In this document: one piece after another, positions 10,586-19,296 of the stretch | Layout of the letters: each line of letters opens with the position of its first letter | How positions within the stretch are numbered: the first letter of the stretch is position 1 | Assembly (NCBI GenBank): GCA_900318405.1 | Contig: ONKP01000002.1 | Coordinates: 1-64,000, forward strand | Direction of reading: 5' to 3' | From: an uncultured Eubacteriales bacterium | GTDB taxonomy: Bacteria; Bacillota; Clostridia; Lachnospirales; Lachnospiraceae | Length of the DNA stretch: 64,000 nucleotides | Program-made: the position numbers and the translations under genes | The notes under the pieces: model-generated | Seen by the model: only the letters and a program-made list of their open reading frames with translations | What the model was told of the DNA's origin: nothing | The model's database searches: none

Positions 10586-12502
10586 TTAAACTTCCTTATA
10601 ATCCGCATCTACGACGTTATCGTCATTTCCCGAGCTGCTGTTTCCGCCCTGCGGACCTGCGCCCTGAGAACCGCCGAAGCCTGCGCCGCCTGCGTTCGGG
10701 CCGCCCTGTCCGCCCTGCTGGCCGTTCTGCTGCATGTTCTCATACATCTTTGTGAACAGTGAATTCGAAGAATTCATCAGTTTCTCACGTGCAGACTTCA
10801 GCTCATTGATCTGATCGTCAGTGATGTTAGAAGCATCAGCCGGAACCTTGGCAAGGACATCCTTGAGTGCCTTGAGATCTGCCTCTACCGCAGCTTTGTC
10901 GCTGCCGGAAACCTTATCGCCTACCTCGTTCAGAGCCTTCTCAACCTGGAACACCAGAGAGTCGGCTTCATTACGGGTATCAACGCCCTCTTTACGCTTC
11001 TTATCCTCAGCCTCATACTGAGCAGCTTCCTTTACAGCCTTGTCGATTTCCTCATCCGACATGCTGGATCCGGAAGTGATCGTGATGTGCTGCTCCTTGC
11101 CGGTGCCGAGATCCTTAGCGGATACATTAACGATACCGTTGGCATCGATATCAAAGGTGACCTCGATCTGCGGAACACCTCTTCTTGCCGGCGGGATACC
11201 ATCCAGACGGAACTGTCCGAGGGATTTGTTATCCTTGGCAAACTTACGCTCACCCTGTACAACGTTGATATCCACAGCCGTCTGGTTATCAGCGGCAGTA
11301 GAGAAGATCTGACTCTTTCTGGTCGGGATAGTCGTATTTCTCTCGATCAGAGGTGTAGCGATACCGCCCATGGTCTCGATAGAAAGTGTAAGCGGTGTAA
11401 CATCCAGCAGAAGGATATCTCCGGCTGCGGAATCTCCGGCAAGCTTGCCGCCCTGGATAGATGCACCGATAGCGACGCACTCATCAGGGTTCAGATTCTT
11501 GCTCGGTTCATGACCGGTCAGCTGTCTTACTTTATCCTGTACAGCAGGGATACGGGTTGAACCGCCGACCAGAAGAACCTTTCCGAGGTCTGCGGCCGTC
11601 AGTCCTGCATCAGAGAGTGCTCTGTTCACAGGCTCTGCGGTAGCTTCTACCAGATCAGCTGTCAGCTCATCAAATTTAGCCTTGGTCAGCGTCATATCCA
11701 GATGTCTCGGCGCACCGTCGGAACCCATCGTAATGAACGGCAGGTTGATATTGGTCGTGGAAGCACTGGACAGCTCGATCTTTGCTTTTTCAGAAGCTTC
11801 GATGATACGCTGCATGGCCATTCTGTCTCCGGACAGATCAACGCCTTCCTGTTTCTTGAATTCGGAAACGATCCAGTCGGAAACTTTCTTATCAAAATCA
11901 TCACCGCCGAGGTGGTTGTTGCCGGCGGTTGCCAGAACCTCGATAACGCCGTCACCGATCTCGATGATGGATACATCAAATGTACCGCCGCCGAGGTCGT
12001 AAACCATGACCTTCTGCTCTTTCTCGTTATCAAGACCATAAGCCAGTGCAGCTGCTGTCGGCTCGTTGATGATACGCTTTACATCAAGTCCTGCGATCTT
12101 GCCGGCATCCTTGGTTGCCTGACGCTGTGCATCATTGAAATATGCAGGGCAGGTGATAACGGCCTCTGTAACCTTCTCGCCGAGGTATCCCTCTGCATCA
12201 CCCTTCAGTTTCTGAAGGATCATGGCGGAGATCTCCTGCGGGCTGTAGTTCTTGCCGTCGATGTTTACCTTATAATCACTGCCCATTTTACGCTTGATCG
12301 AAGAGATCGTACGGTCAGCGTTGGTTACTGCCTGACGTTTTGCCGGGGAACCTACCAGACGCTCTCCGGTCTTTGTGAATGCAACAACAGAAGGTGTGGT
12401 TCTGCTTCCTTCTGAGTTAGCGATAACGGTGGGCTTGCCACCTTCCATAACAGCTACGCAGCTGTTCGTAGTACCGAGATCAATACCAATGATTTTTCCC
12501 AT
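10586..12502 (-). CDS. dnaK: Chaperone protein DnaK (Hsp70)
   Basis: A 638-residue Hsp70 that folds and protects proteins through ATP cycles with DnaJ and GrpE. Seen: the N-terminal phosphate loop [41 protein letters not shown], the [14 protein letters not shown] interdomain linker, and a Gly/Gln/Asn-rich tail ending DADYKEV. Length and layout are standard. A GGGAGGATAAG site precedes ATG 12502. Confidence 0.98.
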   Translation of the reverse strand: MGKIIGIDLGTTNSCVAVMEGGKPTVIANSEGSRTTPSVVAFTKTGERLVGSPAKRQAVTNADRTISSIKRKMGSDYKVNIDGKNYSPQEISAMILQKLKGDAEGYLGEKVTEAVITCPAYFNDAQRQATKDAGKIAGLDVKRIINEPTAAALAYGLDNEKEQKVMVYDLGGGTFDVSIIEIGDGVIEVLATAGNNHLGGDDFDKKVSDWIVSEFKKQEGVDLSGDRMAMQRIIEASEKAKIELSSASTTNINLPFITMGSDGAPRHLDMTLTKAKFDELTADLVEATAEPVNRALSDAGLTAADLGKVLLVGGSTRIPAVQDKVRQLTGHEPSKNLNPDECVAIGASIQGGKLAGDSAAGDILLLDVTPLTLSIETMGGIATPLIERNTTIPTRKSQIFSTAADNQTAVDINVVQGERKFAKDNKSLGQFRLDGIPPARRGVPQIEVTFDIDANGIVNVSAKDLGTGKEQHITITSGSSMSDEEIDKAVKEAAQYEAEDKKRKEGVDTRNEADSLVFQVEKALNEVGDKVSGSDKAAVEADLKALKDVLAKVPADASNITDDQINELKSAREKLMNSSNSLFTKMYENMQQNGQQGGQGGPNAGGAGFGGSQGAGPQGGNSSSGNDDNVVDADYKEV

Positions 12503-12635
12503 AATCTTATCCTCCCTGGGCTGTTCGCCTGTATTGCCGCATCCGCGGCCTGTCTGATTTTCTGATTGTTCTGTATAGTGAATGGATATCGGTTATGCCC
12601 TGTGCCGGTACAACTGCTGCCCGGCCGTTCTGTTT

Positions 12636-13319
12636 TTAATTGGCCACCTTGACCATGCTGTGACGGATAACCGTATCCTTATATTTGTAACCCTTCTGAA
12701 GTTCCTGCGTGACAATGTTCTCGCCGACATCAGGATTTTCCTCGTGCATCACGGCGTTGTGGAAAGCCGGATCAAATTCCTTACCCTCAGCTTCGATTGC
12801 TGTCACACCGAGATCGTCCAGCACCTTCTGGAACTGCTTGTACACCTTCATCATGCCTTCAACGAACGGATCGCTTGTGTCGGCATTCTGCAGTCCGCGT
12901 TCAAAATTATCGCCGACGGCAAGGAACTTTGTGATCACATCACCGGCGCCCATGTCATACATGGAAGCCTTTTCCTTTTCAGTCCGCTTGCGATAGTTAT
13001 CAAATTCTGCCATCTGACGCTGCAGGCGGTCTGTGAGCTCGGCGATCTTCTCATCTTTTTTATCCTTATGTGCCTTTTTTCCTTCTTCTTTCTTCTCTGA
13101 GCTCTCGGCTTTCTTTTCTTCTTTTTTCTCTTTGTCCGGCTCAGTGCCTTCTGTATGCTTACTGTCGTCTTTTACTTCATCAGCAGCTTTTGTCTTGCAG
13201 GCGGCATCAGCTTTCTCAGCATGGCTGCTGTCTGCCGTTCCGTCAGCGGCCGTGGCAGCTGACGCTGCGCCTTCCGCTTTTTCCCTTTTTTCTTCCTCTT
13301 TCTTCATATCATCTTTCAT
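12636..13319 (-). CDS. grpE: Nucleotide exchange factor GrpE
   Basis: A 227-residue GrpE that releases ADP from DnaK. Seen: a coiled-coil region (about 100-140) containing LQRQMAEFDNYRKRTEKEK, then GDNFERGLQNAD and the beta-domain EGKEFDPAFHNAVMHEENPDVGENIVTQELQKGY. The first 100 or so residues are a Lys/Glu/Ala-rich, probably disordered tail, longer than usual. MKDD (13319) or MKKE (13307) could be the start; ribosome binding sites do not decide. Second gene of hrcA-grpE-dnaK-dnaJ. Confidence 0.95.
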   Translation of the reverse strand: MKDDMKKEEEKREKAEGAASAATAADGTADSSHAEKADAACKTKAADEVKDDSKHTEGTEPDKEKKEEKKAESSEKKEEGKKAHKDKKDEKIAELTDRLQRQMAEFDNYRKRTEKEKASMYDMGAGDVITKFLAVGDNFERGLQNADTSDPFVEGMMKVYKQFQKVLDDLGVTAIEAEGKEFDPAFHNAVMHEENPDVGENIVTQELQKGYKYKDTVIRHSMVKVAN

Positions 13320-13351
13320 ATGCCTGTCGTCTTCTTTCCTGTATGTATCAT

Positions 13352-14614
13352 CTATGAATGGTCGTCTGCCTTCTTTCTGCCGGCGCCCCGACGTCCGCCG
13401 CTCTTATGCGGCTTTGCCTCCGTAACAGGTCCGGCATTTCCATCTCCCGACGGAGTCTGCTGTATGTCTGCAGCGGCCTGATCCGGTGCCGCTTCCGGCT
13501 CCGGCATATCTGGCTGTACAGTCAGCCTTGGCCTTGCTCCCGCAGGCGGGAGTTCCTTGTCGCCGTTGCCAAAGAGCGTATTCATCTGTTTTTTCAGCTC
13601 TTTGAGGTTTTCGACGACCTTTTTATAATCCATACGTCTCGGTCCGACGATGGCAACTGTACCTTTCATGCCATCACCGAGATTGTAATTGGCTGTGACA
13701 ACGGAGCAGTCTTTCATGCCATTCGGAAGCTCTGTTCCGATGTATGCCTTGATGTCTCCTTCTTCAGCACCGCCCGGTGCCGTATCACGGATCATCTCTG
13801 CCAGTTCCTTCTTGTCGGCAAATGTACCGATCAGTTCCCTGGCATTCTGTGAATCGGAGAGCTCCGGATAATCAAAAATATTCGTCGCACCGCTTGTGTA
13901 GATGGGCATATCCTCATCCGGCTGTATGGCCTCGGCGACGCTGTCGATCACCCGGCTGATCACTTCGCTGTGAATACCCGCCTCCTGCTTCATGCGGGTG
14001 ATCGTCTCCAGATTGATCTCCGAAACCGTCTTTCCGTTCAGCTCATTGTTGAGCAGCAGATTGAGCTTTAGCAGATCGTCATCACTGATCGGCTCCGCAA
14101 CGGTGATCATATGGTTCTTCACCAGATTACCGCTCGCTACAATCACGGCGATCAGCTGTGTATCGCTCACCTTTGACAGCTGAATGAACTTGATGCTGTT
14201 CTGATGATACGACGGGCCGGCGATCATCGCCGAATAATTCGTATTCTGAGCTAGCACCTGTACGATCTGCTGCAGGACCTTTTCCATTCTGTCTGTCCTG
14301 TTCACCATCAGTTTCTTCAGATCGTCTGTCTCGCTCTTTGCCTCATCAACCTCCTGATTTTTCGCATCGATCAGTTCATTCACATAGAGGCGGTAGCCTT
14401 TATCGGAGGGAATTCTTCCAGCCGATGTATGAGGCTGTATGATGTATCCCTGCTCCTCCAGATCACTCATTTCATTCCGGATCGTAGCGGAACTCAGGTG
14501 CAGGTCGGTGTATTTCGATATCGTACGTGATCCGACCGGCTCTCCCGTCTCCAGATAAGTCTGGATGATCGCCTTCAGGATTGTTTTTTTTCTGTCGTCC
14601 AGTTCTTCTTCCAT
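13352..14614 (-). CDS. hrcA: Heat-inducible transcription repressor HrcA
   Basis: A 420-residue repressor that binds CIRCE and is folded by GroEL. Seen: an N-terminal winged helix with LDDRKKTILKAIIQTYLETGEPVGSRTI (in parts) and LSSATIRNEMSDLEEQGYI, then the GAF-like dimer domain and IVGPRRMDYKKVVENLKELK near the normal end. After about residue 351 comes a Pro/Ala/Gly-rich then basic tail of about 70 residues (GGRRGAGRKK) not typical of HrcA. The start at MEEELDD follows AGAGGTAAG. First gene of the operon; autoregulated through the CIRCE upstream. Confidence 0.95.
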   Translation of the reverse strand: MEEELDDRKKTILKAIIQTYLETGEPVGSRTISKYTDLHLSSATIRNEMSDLEEQGYIIQPHTSAGRIPSDKGYRLYVNELIDAKNQEVDEAKSETDDLKKLMVNRTDRMEKVLQQIVQVLAQNTNYSAMIAGPSYHQNSIKFIQLSKVSDTQLIAVIVASGNLVKNHMITVAEPISDDDLLKLNLLLNNELNGKTVSEINLETITRMKQEAGIHSEVISRVIDSVAEAIQPDEDMPIYTSGATNIFDYPELSDSQNARELIGTFADKKELAEMIRDTAPGGAEEGDIKAYIGTELPNGMKDCSVVTANYNLGDGMKGTVAIVGPRRMDYKKVVENLKELKKQMNTLFGNGDKELPPAGARPRLTVQPDMPEPEAAPDQAAADIQQTPSGDGNAGPVTEAKPHKSGGRRGAGRKKADDHS

Positions 14615-14640
14615 GTACTTACCTCTGTTCCGGAATGCTG

Positions 14641-14667
14641 TTAGCACTCAAATTTAAGGAGTGCTAA
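14641..14667. promoter_or_regulatory. CIRCE operator
   Basis: A perfect TTAGCACTC-N9-GAGTGCTAA (14641-14649 and 14659-14667). This is the HrcA binding site. It lies between the hrcA promoter and its start codon. Confidence 0.98.
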
Positions 14668-14681
14668 TATCTACGTTTCAA

Positions 14682-14710
14682 ATAATAGTACGGTGTCCAT
14701 GGTTTGTCAA
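14682..14710 (-). promoter_or_regulatory. Promoter of the heat-shock operon
   Basis: On the minus strand, TTGACA (14705-14710), exactly 17 bases, TATTAT (14682-14687). CIRCE lies 15 bases further downstream, so HrcA would act at the start region. Confidence 0.9.
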
Positions 14711-14716
14711 CACCGA

Positions 14717-14757
14717 ACAAAAATAAAATCCGCACGGGGATTTCTCCCTGTGCGGAT
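14717..14757 (-). terminator. Terminator of the recN operon
   Basis: A 13-bp stem (14745-14757 with 14728-14740, one G-T pair) and 4-base loop, followed on the minus strand by ATTTTATTTTTG. It separates the recN operon from hrcA. Confidence 0.85.
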
Positions 14758-14764
14758 GATTTAA

Positions 14765-14942
14765 CTGTATAAGCCCTTCGAATCGCAGACAGGATCGTCA
14801 CACGCGTAGCGTGTGTAAGAGACTGTATGCGCTTTCAAAGGCAACAGGTATGAGCACGAAGTGACGTGAAAGCGGAACGGAAGTGCGAATACCTGTAGGA
14901 TTGCGTGAGTGCGAAGCACGAAGCAATCCGCAGCTTATACAG
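14765..14942. repeat. Large multi-branched structured element
   Basis: A 178-base stretch closed by a 10-bp perfect stem (CTGTATAAGC at 14765-14774 with 14933-14942). Inside are three further perfect stems: 7 bp at 14799-14815 (loop GTA), 8 bp at 14844-14851 with 14889-14896, and 7 bp at 14898-14904 with 14923-14929, the last capped by GTGC-GAA-GCAC. Together they draw a cloverleaf-like fold. It lies just after the recN stop and before the terminator, so it is transcribed as a 3' untranslated region. No protein is supported here. Confidence 0.7.
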
Positions 14943-14987
14943 GATGTGGCTCGATTTCGTATGAGGTTAACTGTATATACCATGAAC

Positions 14988-16823
14988 TCAGCGGTTGGAG
15001 GCCTGCTGCATGCCTGCACGTGTGTCCCTTGCCAGCTTCTTCATCTCGCGCGCGTTCTCCAGAACGGCCGGTGTGATCCTGGCACCGCCCAGGATACGGG
15101 CGAGTTCCTCTACGGATTCCTCATCATCCAGCTCCCGGATATGGGATACCGTAGCTCCGTTCTCCACGTTCTTCTCAATAAGGAAATGATGATCAGCCAT
15201 GGCAGCGATCTGTGCCAGATGGGTGATACAGATAACCTGGCGATCTGCAGTGCTCTCTTCTTCATTTTCCGTCAGCATCTCTGCGTCGATATCATTGGCT
15301 GTCAGATGTCCTTCCGCGCTGCTGCTGTTCCCTGTTATTTGCTCTTCCGCATTGCTGCTGTCCGCAGCCTGCATCAGCGGTGTGGAGGCAATGCGCGCCA
15401 TTTTTTCCGACACAGCCTGCGCCGTTCTGCCGCTGATACCTGTGTCGATCTCATCAAAGATCAGTGTCTCCGTCGCGTCCCGGTCAGCGAGAATCGTTTT
15501 GATCGCCAGCATGATACGTGAAAGCTCTCCGCCGGATACCACCTTACTGAGCGGCCGCATCGGCTCCCCCGGGTTTGTCGATATCATGAAGCACACAGCG
15601 TCTGTGCCCTTCGCTGAATAGTGCTCCGTATCTGAAAAATCAATGTCAAAAGCGGAGGACAGGAAGTTCAGGTCCTGCAGAGATGTCCTGATCTGAGCGG
15701 AGAGATCCGCTGCCGCCTTCTTCCTCGCTTCCGTCAGCTTTTTACACGAACTGCGCAGATCGGTTTCCGCCTTTGCGAGATGCTGTGTCAGCTCTTCCTT
15801 CCGTTCGTCGAAGTTCTCCATCTCCTGCAGTTTGTTTTTCTGCGCATCCAGATAGGCCTGAACGTCTTCGAGTGTGCGCCCGTATTTGGCCTTCAGGTCA
15901 TTCAGGAGATCAAGCCTTTTCTCCGTCTCATAGTATTCCTCATCGGAGAAGGTAAAATCCTCCAGATATCCGGCGATCTCACGGTTAAAATCATTGAGCA
16001 GATTGTCAATATCGGCGATGCTGTCGGCCAGTTCCTTCAGGCTCTCATCGTATTCGGCCGCCTGCATCATCTCGCGCACGGCCTCTCCTGTCTGCGCGCC
16101 GGCGCCACTGTCCGAGTCAGTGAGCGCATGCGCACGGTTCAGGCATTCGACGATATTCCGGCTGTTGGACATCCGCCGGTAGGCCTTCTCGAGCTCTTCA
16201 TCCTCACCCGGCTGTATGCGGGCAGCCTCGATCTCCTTTATTTCATATTGAAGGAAAGACATCTCCCGCTCACGCTCGGCGGAATTCATGTCAAATCCTC
16301 CCAGCTCTTTTCTGATCGCACTGTAGGTATGATAATCTTTCGCCACAGTGGCCTTCAGAGCGGCGATCTTCTTTCCGCCGAAATCATCGAGGATCTCCAG
16401 CTGATTATCGGGATACAGCAGCTTCTGGTGTTCGTGCTGTCCGTGGATATCCAGAAGGAGTCCGGCCGCCTGGCGGACCTTTGCCGCCGTGCCGGTCTCT
16501 CCGTTGATGCGAAAAATACTTTTGCTGCCGGTTATTTTTCTTGAGATGATGAGCTGGCCGTCCTCGGTCTCAATATCCAGCTCGGCGAGTTTTCGCCGCA
16601 CAGCCGGGTTTTCGACCTGAAAAATCAGCTCGACCAGCGCGCTTTTGCTCTCATCCCGGATCATATCGCGGGACATTTTCTGTCCGAGCGCCAGATTGAT
16701 CGATCCGAGCAGGATTGACTTGCCCGCACCGGTCTCGCCGGTGAGAATATTCAGGCCGGGTCCGAACGTCACTTCTGCTTCATCGATCAGCGCAAGATTT
16801 TTTACATGAAGATCTGTAAGCAT
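14988..16823 (-). CDS. recN: DNA repair protein RecN
   Basis: A 611-residue SMC-like ATPase for double-strand break repair. Seen: Walker A GETGAGKSILLGSI (residues about 29-42), long coiled-coil arms with an EDVQAYLDAQKN region, the signature SKVVSGGELSRIMLAIK, Walker B TLIFDEIDTGISGRTAQ, and the D/H-loop ICITHLAQIAA. Between about residues 485 and 527 is a Ser/Glu/Ala-rich insertion (SNAEEQITGNSSSAEGHL) near the switch region; typical RecN is about 555-570 residues. ATG 16823 follows AAAGGAC. Last gene of the operon, after argR. Confidence 0.95.
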   Translation of the reverse strand: MLTDLHVKNLALIDEAEVTFGPGLNILTGETGAGKSILLGSINLALGQKMSRDMIRDESKSALVELIFQVENPAVRRKLAELDIETEDGQLIISRKITGSKSIFRINGETGTAAKVRQAAGLLLDIHGQHEHQKLLYPDNQLEILDDFGGKKIAALKATVAKDYHTYSAIRKELGGFDMNSAEREREMSFLQYEIKEIEAARIQPGEDEELEKAYRRMSNSRNIVECLNRAHALTDSDSGAGAQTGEAVREMMQAAEYDESLKELADSIADIDNLLNDFNREIAGYLEDFTFSDEEYYETEKRLDLLNDLKAKYGRTLEDVQAYLDAQKNKLQEMENFDERKEELTQHLAKAETDLRSSCKKLTEARKKAAADLSAQIRTSLQDLNFLSSAFDIDFSDTEHYSAKGTDAVCFMISTNPGEPMRPLSKVVSGGELSRIMLAIKTILADRDATETLIFDEIDTGISGRTAQAVSEKMARIASTPLMQAADSSNAEEQITGNSSSAEGHLTANDIDAEMLTENEEESTADRQVICITHLAQIAAMADHHFLIEKNVENGATVSHIRELDDEESVEELARILGGARITPAVLENAREMKKLARDTRAGMQQASNR

Positions 16824-16887
16824 GTATGTCCTTTCATCGTTCCTGTTCGTCCGTTACATTTTGCACATCCGTATCCGTGGTGTCAGA

Positions 16888-16948
16888 AATACAGATGCTT
16901 CCCCGCAGCCATCCGCAGAAGCCGGTAGTTCGCGAGTATGACAGGAAG
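16888..16948. repeat. Palindromic intergenic repeat, partial copy (A2)
   Basis: Carries the left arm AATACAGATGCTTCC and the core (CATCCGCAGAAGCCGGTAG), but only a trace of the right arm (GGAAGC). It ends four bases from the argR stop codon, in the argR-recN gap. Confidence 0.65.
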
Positions 16949-16951
16949 CAA

Positions 16952-17410
16952 TCAGCCAGCCATATGAAGCAGATCCTTCAGCCGCTCCGCCACATGGTCG
17001 GCGTCTTCATCCGTGCGCAGAGCGCAGAATATGGTATTATCGCCTGCGATACAGCCGACGATCTCGTCCCAGTTGATCTCGTCCAGAGCCGCCGCCGCTG
17101 CCATGGCCATGCCGGCCGCCGTTTTCACGACGATCAGGTTGCCGGCCGTACTGACCGACTGACAGGCCTCCTGAAGGACGCGCACGTATCTGCCTGCGGT
17201 ACCCGGTTTGTGGTTCTGAAGCAGGGCGTAGCGCTGCTTTCCGTGCTCTCCGGCCACTTTCATCAGCTTCAGTTCCCGGATATCCCTGGAAACTGTTGCC
17301 TGGGTCACGTGAAAACCTTTTTCTCTCAGCTTTTCTGCAAGTTCTTCCTGCGTCTCGATTTCATTACCGTGAATCAGTTTCAGGATTTCTTTCTGTCTTT
17401 CGCGTTTCAC
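16952..17410 (-). CDS. argR: Arginine repressor
   Basis: A 152-residue ArgR/AhrC regulator that represses arginine synthesis when arginine is bound. Seen: N-terminal winged helix with TQEELAEKLREKGFHVTQ and the recognition part ATVSRDIRELKLMKV (residues about 38-52), and the C-terminal hexamer/arginine-binding motif GCIAGDNTIFCALR. GTG start at 17410 with GAGG nine bases upstream, four bases after nadK. Likely acts at the ARG box at 4060-4077. Position between nadK and recN is the usual Clostridia order. Confidence 0.96.
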   Translation of the reverse strand: MKRERQKEILKLIHGNEIETQEELAEKLREKGFHVTQATVSRDIRELKLMKVAGEHGKQRYALLQNHKPGTAGRYVRVLQEACQSVSTAGNLIVVKTAAGMAMAAAAALDEINWDEIVGCIAGDNTIFCALRTDEDADHVAERLKDLLHMAG

Positions 17411-17414
17411 GTTT

Positions 17415-18275
17415 TTATACCTCGTTCATTTTTCTGCGGAGCGTGCCCAGAAAACTGTCATCGTGGATCCGCACGATCAGGGTATCATGATCCGCACGCG
17501 TGATGACCGCCCTGTCTCCCGTGTTCATCGGTGCCTTCGTGTCTCCGTCAAAATATGCCATGGCGTGCTCGACCGTATCGTCGCGCCCGGCACCTATTTT
17601 TACCGTGATCTCGCTGTCTGCAGGAAGAATGATGCTCCTGGTGTTGAGCGTATGGGCAGCCAGCGGCGTGATCAGAAAAAGCTCCGAATCCGGTGATATC
17701 AGCGGTCCTCCCGCCGAAAGGCTGTATCCGGTTGAACCCGTTGGCGTGGATATGATCACGCCGTCGCCCCGGTAATAATTCAGATATTTGCCGTTGACGT
17801 AGTTATAGATCGCCATGACATGCGGTGCACCCGCACTGCCGATAAAAAGATCATTGAGTGCGGTTTCCTCGCGAATGATCTGATCGCCGCTGTACACAAC
17901 GCCGTGCAGCATCATCCGGTGCTCAATCTTGTATTTGTCCTGCAGCAGACAGTCCAGCGCCGGAAAAACAGAGGCCCTGTCGATTTCAGCCAGATAGCCG
18001 AGGGTCCCGAGGTTGATGCCGAGCAGGGGAATATTGAGTCCCTGCACATCGTCCGCCGCACGCATCAGCGTTCCGTCACCGCCGAGAACGATAATGCATT
18101 CCGTTCCCTCCGGGATCTCGGACGGATCGGTGTTCCGGTGACGTTCATCGACAAGCTCCTCGCTTCTTCTCACCGCACACGCGGCGCCGTTCGCCTCGAG
18201 GTAGTGGACGATAGATGTCCGGAAGGTGAGATCCGGATCCTTGGCGCGGTTGGTAATGATATAAAACTTCTTCAT
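17415..18275 (-). CDS. nadK: NAD kinase
   Basis: A 286-residue enzyme that phosphorylates NAD to NADP. Seen: the catalytic IIVLGGDGTLMRAA motif, NLGTLGYLAEID, and the Gly-rich GDGVIISTPTGSTGYSLSAGGPLISP. The start at MKKFYIITN follows GAGGGA; 21 extra in-frame residues upstream were rejected. Lies between tlyA and argR. Cytoplasmic. Confidence 0.96.
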   Translation of the reverse strand: MKKFYIITNRAKDPDLTFRTSIVHYLEANGAACAVRRSEELVDERHRNTDPSEIPEGTECIIVLGGDGTLMRAADDVQGLNIPLLGINLGTLGYLAEIDRASVFPALDCLLQDKYKIEHRMMLHGVVYSGDQIIREETALNDLFIGSAGAPHVMAIYNYVNGKYLNYYRGDGVIISTPTGSTGYSLSAGGPLISPDSELFLITPLAAHTLNTRSIILPADSEITVKIGAGRDDTVEHAMAYFDGDTKAPMNTGDRAVITRADHDTLIVRIHDDSFLGTLRRKMNEV

Positions 18276-18358
18276 CGGCTGTCCCTCAATATATGTTCGT
18301 ATTATCTTCCTGAATATTCTGCCCCAATCATCAATCAAGGATGTATAAAAAGTGGTGC

Positions 18359-19255
18359 TTAATCTAATGACTGATGAGCCTTCTTCACGACGGTCTGGAT
18401 CCGCTCTTCATCCACTCCGTGTCGTTTCTGCGGATGATCCGCCGGCTGCTCTTCTGCCACTGACGGAAACTGTTCCTGTGCTATTGGTGAAAGCAGTTCT
18501 CCTTCCGTCGACGGCTTCTTCAGTAAATGTATCAGGTATTCGATGTTTCCCTCCGGGCCCTTGATCGGTGAGAAGGAAAGGTCCTCGGGAATGAGGCCGA
18601 TCGCAGCGGCGAAATCCGTCACTTCACGGATCACCGCGGCATGTACCTTCGGGTCCCGGACGACACCCTTTTTACCCACCTTATCGCGACCCGCCTCAAA
18701 CTGCGGTTTGATAAGACAGACGAGTTCACCCTCTTCCGTCATCAGCTCTCTCACCGGCGGAAGAACCGTTTTCAGAGAGATAAAGGAGACATCAATAGAG
18801 ACAAAGGACGGACGCTCCCCGATATCCTCCGGTGTCACATAGCGGATATTCGTCTTCTCCATCACCGTCACGCGGGGGTCTTCCCGCAGTTTCCAGTCGA
18901 GCTGCCCTCTGCCCACATCAACCGAATAGACATGCGCAGCGCCGTTCTGCAGCATGCAGTCCGTAAATCCGCCGGTTGACGCGCCGACATCCATGCAGAC
19001 CCTGTCTTTTAGATCCAGATGAAAGGTTTTGACAGCCTTGTCCAGCTTGAGCCCGCCCCGGCTGACAAATGGGAAGAGGTCGCGGCTGCTTTTTTTCAGC
19101 GTGATCTCCGCATCATCCGGAAATGTCATCCCTGCCTTGTCCTCGCGCTGTCCGTTGACGAGAACTTCGCCGGCCATGATGATGGCTTTCGCCTTCTCCC
19201 GCGACGGCGCGAGTCCGTTTTTTACCACAAGTATATCCAGGCGTTCTTTCGCCAT
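18359..19255 (-). CDS. tlyA: TlyA-family 2'-O-ribose rRNA methyltransferase
   Basis: A 298-residue protein with an N-terminal S4 RNA-binding domain (ERLDILVVKNGLAPSREKAK onward) and an FtsJ-like methyltransferase domain. Seen: the SAM site MDVGASTGGFTDCMLQNGA, DVGRGQLDWKLR, and FVSIDVSFISLKTVLP. Known relatives methylate 16S and 23S rRNA and are often called hemolysin A. After about residue 245 comes a hydrophilic Glu/Gln/Pro-rich extension that is not typical. The start at MAKERLD follows AGGAGA. Confidence 0.92.
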   Translation of the reverse strand: MAKERLDILVVKNGLAPSREKAKAIIMAGEVLVNGQREDKAGMTFPDDAEITLKKSSRDLFPFVSRGGLKLDKAVKTFHLDLKDRVCMDVGASTGGFTDCMLQNGAAHVYSVDVGRGQLDWKLREDPRVTVMEKTNIRYVTPEDIGERPSFVSIDVSFISLKTVLPPVRELMTEEGELVCLIKPQFEAGRDKVGKKGVVRDPKVHAAVIREVTDFAAAIGLIPEDLSFSPIKGPEGNIEYLIHLLKKPSTEGELLSPIAQEQFPSVAEEQPADHPQKRHGVDEERIQTVVKKAHQSLD

Positions 19256-19296
19256 ATCTTCTCCTGTCTTCGCATGTCCGACGGCATCGTATGATC

